A DNA stretch of 7,800 bases from an uncultured Collinsella sp. GTDB lineage: Bacteria > Actinomycetota > Coriobacteriia > Coriobacteriales > Coriobacteriaceae. A program made the position numbers and the translations under genes. The stretch is taken from the NCBI GenBank assembly GCA_900548815.1, contig URLR01000078.1:1-7800 (forward strand). The letters are read 5' to 3'. Shown here in pieces: positions 5,086 to 7,800 of the stretch (position 1 is its first letter; each line of letters opens with the position of its first letter). The notes under the pieces were generated by a model, which ran no database searches, was not told where the DNA came from, and saw nothing but the letters and a program-made list of their open reading frames with translations.

Positions 5086-6249
5086 CTAATACAGGCCCGC
5101 CTCGCGAATGGCCTCGACAGCCAAAGCAATCTGATCGGGTGGCAGAACCAGCGCCATGCGCACGTGCCCCTCGCCCGAAGGACCAAAGCTCGCGCCCGGC
5201 GTCACCACAACGCCGGCCTTCTCCATGAGCTCCTCGCAAAACGCCATGGAATCGGTGCGACCACCGGGAAGCTTGGCCCACACAAACATAGAGCCATGCG
5301 CGTTGGGACGCTCCCAGCCCAGGCCCTCAAGACCGTCGCACAGGACATCGCGGCGCTCCTGGTACTTCAGACGCTGTGCCTCGACCTCATCGCGCGGGCC
5401 ATTAAGGCACGCGATAGCAGCCTTCTGGATCGGGAGGAACATACCGAAGTCAATCTGGCTGCGCAGCTTGGCAAAGGCCGAGACCACGTCCTCGCGACCG
5501 ACCAAAAAGCCAATGCGGGCACCGGTGACGTTAAACGACTTGGAAAGCGAGAAGAACTCCACACCCACCTCGAGCGCACCGGGATACTGCAAGAAGCTGC
5601 CACCCGGCTCGCCGTCGAACACGATGTCGGAGTACGCGTTGTCATGAACGATCAACAGATCATGCTCGCGGGCGAAAGCGATAATCTCCTCGTAGACCTC
5701 GGGTGTGCCCACCGAGCCCACCGGGTTCGCAGGCAGCGACACGATCATATACTTGGCACGATCGGCCACCTCGGGATCGATACCCGCCACATAGGGCAGG
5801 TAATTATGCTCGGCAACCAGCGGATAGTATTCGAGCTTGGCATCGGCGATCTTGGCACCCGCCTCAAAGACCGGGTAGCACGGATCGGGAACCAGAATGG
5901 TGTCACCCGGATCGAGCAGGGCCAGGCCCAAATGGCCCACGCCCTCCTGGGTGCCGTTGCACGACTGCACCATAGACGGCGTAATGCCCGAAACGCCAAA
6001 GCGGCGCTCATAGTAATCGCACACGGCTTGCTTGAGTTCGGGCAGGTCGCGCAGGGCATACTTCCACATCTCGGGATCTTGGGCTGCCTGCGTGAGCGCC
6101 TCGACCACATGGTCGTACGGCTTAAAATCGGGCGTGCCCACGCTCATGTTGTAAATGGTCTTGCCCTGAGCCTTCAGCGCGAGAAGCTTGTTGTTGAGCG
6201 AGGCGAAGACCTCCGCGCCAAAGCGGTCGAGACGCTGCGATGCCTGCAT
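5086..6249 (-). CDS. PLP-dependent class I/II aminotransferase
   Basis: This 387-residue fold-type I aminotransferase, of the subgroup that includes LL-diaminopimelate and alanine/aspartate-like enzymes, transfers amino groups to 2-oxo acids in the cytosol. The substrate cannot be named from sequence. Visible landmarks are MSVGTPDFKP (35-44), the CNGTQEG cofactor phosphate region (97-103), Asn175 in LPANPVG, Asp203 and Tyr206 in HDNAYSDI, the Schiff-base Lys237 in SLSKSFNVTGARIGF, and the carboxylate-binding Arg364 in HVRMALV. NPVG replaces the usual NPTG. The start is ATG at 6249, preceded by AAAGGTGG at good spacing; an in-frame extension to 6339 would translate through a terminator hairpin and is rejected. 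The nearest upstream gene is the NAD+ synthetase, 118 bp away. DapL-like lysine biosynthesis is possible but unproven. Confidence 0.9.
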   Translation of the reverse strand: MQASQRLDRFGAEVFASLNNKLLALKAQGKTIYNMSVGTPDFKPYDHVVEALTQAAQDPEMWKYALRDLPELKQAVCDYYERRFGVSGITPSMVQSCNGTQEGVGHLGLALLDPGDTILVPDPCYPVFEAGAKIADAKLEYYPLVAEHNYLPYVAGIDPEVADRAKYMIVSLPANPVGSVGTPEVYEEIIAFAREHDLLIVHDNAYSDIVFDGEPGGSFLQYPGALEVGVEFFSLSKSFNVTGARIGFLVGREDVVSAFAKLRSQIDFGMFLPIQKAAIACLNGPRDEVEAQRLKYQERRDVLCDGLEGLGWERPNAHGSMFVWAKLPGGRTDSMAFCEELMEKAGVVVTPGASFGPSGEGHVRMALVLPPDQIALAVEAIREAGLY

Positions 6250-6268
6250 GGTGCCACCTTTCGATATG

Positions 6269-6299
6269 AAAAACGCGGCGCTCCGACAAGAGCGCCGCG
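6269..6299 (-). terminator. Strong intrinsic terminator/attenuator before the aminotransferase
   Basis: A perfect 10-bp GC-rich stem, CGCGGCGCTC (6274-6283) with GAGCGCCGCG (6290-6299), has a 6-nt loop and is followed on the minus strand by five T (6269-6273). Only about 20 nt separate the T-run from the aminotransferase ATG, and the ribosome-binding site lies between. It may simply end the NAD+ synthetase transcript (stop at 6368). If the aminotransferase promoter lies upstream of it (see 6311-6339), it is an attenuator in that gene's leader. Confidence 0.9.
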
Positions 6300-6310
6300 C
6301 GATACGGGCC

Positions 6311-6339
6311 ATCAGATTGCAAAAGTGTAACGCTTGCAA
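6311..6339 (-). promoter_or_regulatory. Candidate promoter and TTGCAA repeat upstream of the aminotransferase
   Basis: On the minus strand, TTGCAA (6334-6339) as -35, 17 bp, then TCTGAT (6311-6316) as -10 makes a fair promoter. The spacer holds a second TTGCAA (6317-6322). TTGCAA is itself palindromic, so the pair, 11 bp apart, is both a direct and an inverted repeat and could be an operator. A start site near 6304 would put the terminator hairpin at 6269-6299 in the leader. Confidence 0.35.
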
Positions 6340-6367
6340 CCCCCGTATTGGTTCAATTTAGCCAACC

Positions 6368-7751
6368 TTAGTCAACCGGATTGAGCGCATCGATCTGCGC
6401 AAGCCACAGACGCGAGCTGGCGTCACTCGGCATACGCCAATCGCCGCGCGGGCTGAGCGTCACCGAGCCCACCTTGGGACCATCGGGCAGGCAGCTGCGC
6501 TTAAACTGCTGGGCAAAGAAGCGACGGTAGAACGTACGTAGCCACGTGTGGACGGTCTTGGCGTCGTAGACGCCCTCGAAGCTCTTGAGCGCCATGCGGT
6601 AGATCTTGCCCGGCTCAAAGCCAAAACGCAGCAGGTAGTAGAGGAAGTAGTCGTGCAACTCGTACGGGCCCACCAAATCCTCGGTCTTCTGCGCAATCTC
6701 GCCGTCGCCCGTGGGAGGCAGAAGCTCGGGGGACACCGGCGTATCGAGGATATCGAGCAAGACCTCGGCAATGCGCCCGCCAAAGACATCGGCGGCATAG
6801 CGTACCAGATGGCGCACAAGCGTCTTGGGCACGCTCGCGTTGACGGCGTACATGCTCATGTGGTCGCCGTTATAGGTAGCCCAGCCGAGCGCCAGCTCCG
6901 ACAGGTCGCCCGTGCCAATGACAAAACCGCCAGCCTGGTTGGCCAGATCCATCAGAATCTGCGTACGCTCGCGCGCCTGGCTGTTCTCGTAGGTCACGTC
7001 TTGGACGGCCGGATCGTGCTCAATGTCCTTGAAGTGCTGCTCCACAGCCGCGTGGATCGAAACCTCGCGGAAGCTCACACCCAGGTCGCGAGCGAGCGAC
7101 TCGGCATTCGACTTGGTGCGATGCGTCGTGCCGAAGCCGGGCATGGACACGGCTGTGATACCAGTGCGCGGCAGCCCCAGTGCATCGAAGGCACGCACGG
7201 TCACAAGCAGCGCTAGCGTGGAGTCCAAGCCGCCCGAAAGGCCGATAACCGCAGCCTTGGTACCCGTGTGGGCAAGGCGGGTCTTGAGGCCCACAGTCTG
7301 CAGATCGAGGATCGTCTCGCAGCGCTCGGCCAAGTCGCCGTGGTCGGCCGGCACAAAGGGCGCGCGCGGGAAAACGCGGTCGATATCGCAGGCATCGCGC
7401 AGGACAGGTTCTTCGGCCAGCACGCCCTCAAACGAAAACTCAACGGTCGTGGCCTCCGGCGCATCGTCCGCGCGCGTCCACGTCGTCGAGCGACGGCGCT
7501 CGGCAACCAGACGGTCAAGATCGACATCGGCGACGGCCATATCGCAGGTAAGCAGTTTGGTCGCGGCGAGCTTCGAACCGTTTTCGTAGACAAGGTTCTC
7601 GCCTGCAAAGACCATGTCGGTCGTGGACTCGCCCTCGCTCGCGTCCGCATAGGCATAGGCGCAGTACAGGCGTGCGCTCTGGTTAGAGATGAGGCTGCGG
7701 CGATAGTCTGCCTTACCGATGATTTCGTCCGAAGCCGACGGGTTGAGAATC
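6368..7751 (-). CDS. nadE: Glutamine-dependent NAD+ synthetase, C-terminal part (5' end missing)
   Basis: The enzyme makes NAD+ from nicotinate adenine dinucleotide, ATP and ammonia released from glutamine. The 460 residues present begin late in the N-terminal nitrilase-like glutaminase domain (ILNPSASDEIIGKADYRR, then GEGESTTDMVFAG). They contain the whole synthetase domain: PP-loop SGGLDS (172-177), ENSQARERTQILMDLAN (255-271), GTGDLSELALGW (279-290), and MSMYAVNASVPKT (298-310). Long two-domain forms are about 640-680 residues, so roughly 200 are lost, including the glutaminase catalytic Glu, Lys and Cys. This is a contig break, not a mutation. The open frame continues to 7780 and yields a false start, MGSEMCIRDR, which is translated adapter. 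The last whole genomic codon is 7748-7750 (Ile). Transcription probably ends at the hairpin at 6269-6299. Confidence 0.96.
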
Positions 7752-7800
7752 CTGTCTCTTATACACATCTCCGAGCCCACGAGACGGACTCCTATCTCGT
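7752..7800 (-). other. Nextera read-2 adapter with i7 index, artefact
   Basis: The Tn5 mosaic end (7752-7770, CTGTCTCTTATACACATCT) is followed by the Nextera read-2 adapter (7771-7785), an 8-base i7 index GGACTCCT (7786-7793, which I recall as N705), and ATCTCGT, the start of the P7 flow-cell sequence (7794-7800). It is library sequence, not genomic DNA. Confidence 0.99.

Noticed and set aside
5065..6330. 421-residue plus-strand open frame, and similar long plus-strand frames at 1684-2592, 3844-4536 and 6548-7216
   Set aside because: They are antisense shadows of the aminotransferase, nucleoid-protein, ldh and nadE genes, with low-complexity translations and no plausible domains.
6250..6339. 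N-terminal extension of the aminotransferase
   Set aside because: It would translate a perfect intrinsic terminator; a good ribosome-binding site precedes the ATG at 6249.
39..7751. CRISPR array, tRNA, rRNA, toxin-antitoxin or defence island
   Set aside because: I saw no regularly spaced repeats, cloverleaf-like segments or ribosomal sequence, and the intact genes are metabolic or IS-related.

Overview
The window reads as one complete short-read assembly contig from a Gram-positive, moderately high-GC gut-type actinobacterium. Coriobacteriia, Collinsella-like, is my best guess from the overall look of the proteins and a host GC near 58-60% in the 60-base stretch I counted. No marker gene fixes the taxon. 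Both ends carry untrimmed Illumina Nextera (Tn5) adapter (positions 6-38 and 7752-7800, with an i7 index at the right end). Only about 39-7751 is biological DNA.

Every convincing gene lies on the minus strand, so transcription runs from right to left. In that order: the C-terminal two thirds of a glutamine-dependent NAD+ synthetase (cut off by the contig end); a class I/II PLP aminotransferase; an L-lactate dehydrogenase; an uncharacterised DUF2974/Mbeg1-like alpha/beta-hydrolase; a YejK/NdpA-family nucleoid-associated protein with a strong terminator; and, about 40 bp past that terminator, a very GC-rich IS110-family insertion sequence that reaches nearly to the left contig end.

The five host genes are separated by gaps of about 100-200 bp. 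Most gaps hold intrinsic terminators or hairpins, so this looks like separate transcription units pointing the same way and not a tight operon. The shared theme is central and redox housekeeping: NAD+ synthesis, NADH reoxidation by lactate formation, and amino-acid transamination.

The most interesting biology is the IS110 element. It has an intact DEDD transposase with a good ribosome-binding site, and a structured GC-rich leader of about 125 nt where IS110-group elements encode their bridge RNA. An 8-bp direct repeat may mark its ends. Other points are a perfect terminator hairpin just upstream of the aminotransferase ribosome-binding site, a hairpin in the ldh leader, and a degenerate intergenic repeat present on both sides of the Mbeg1-like gene. 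I found no CRISPR array, tRNA, rRNA, or clear novel multi-gene system. No gene-free stretch exceeds 300 bp.
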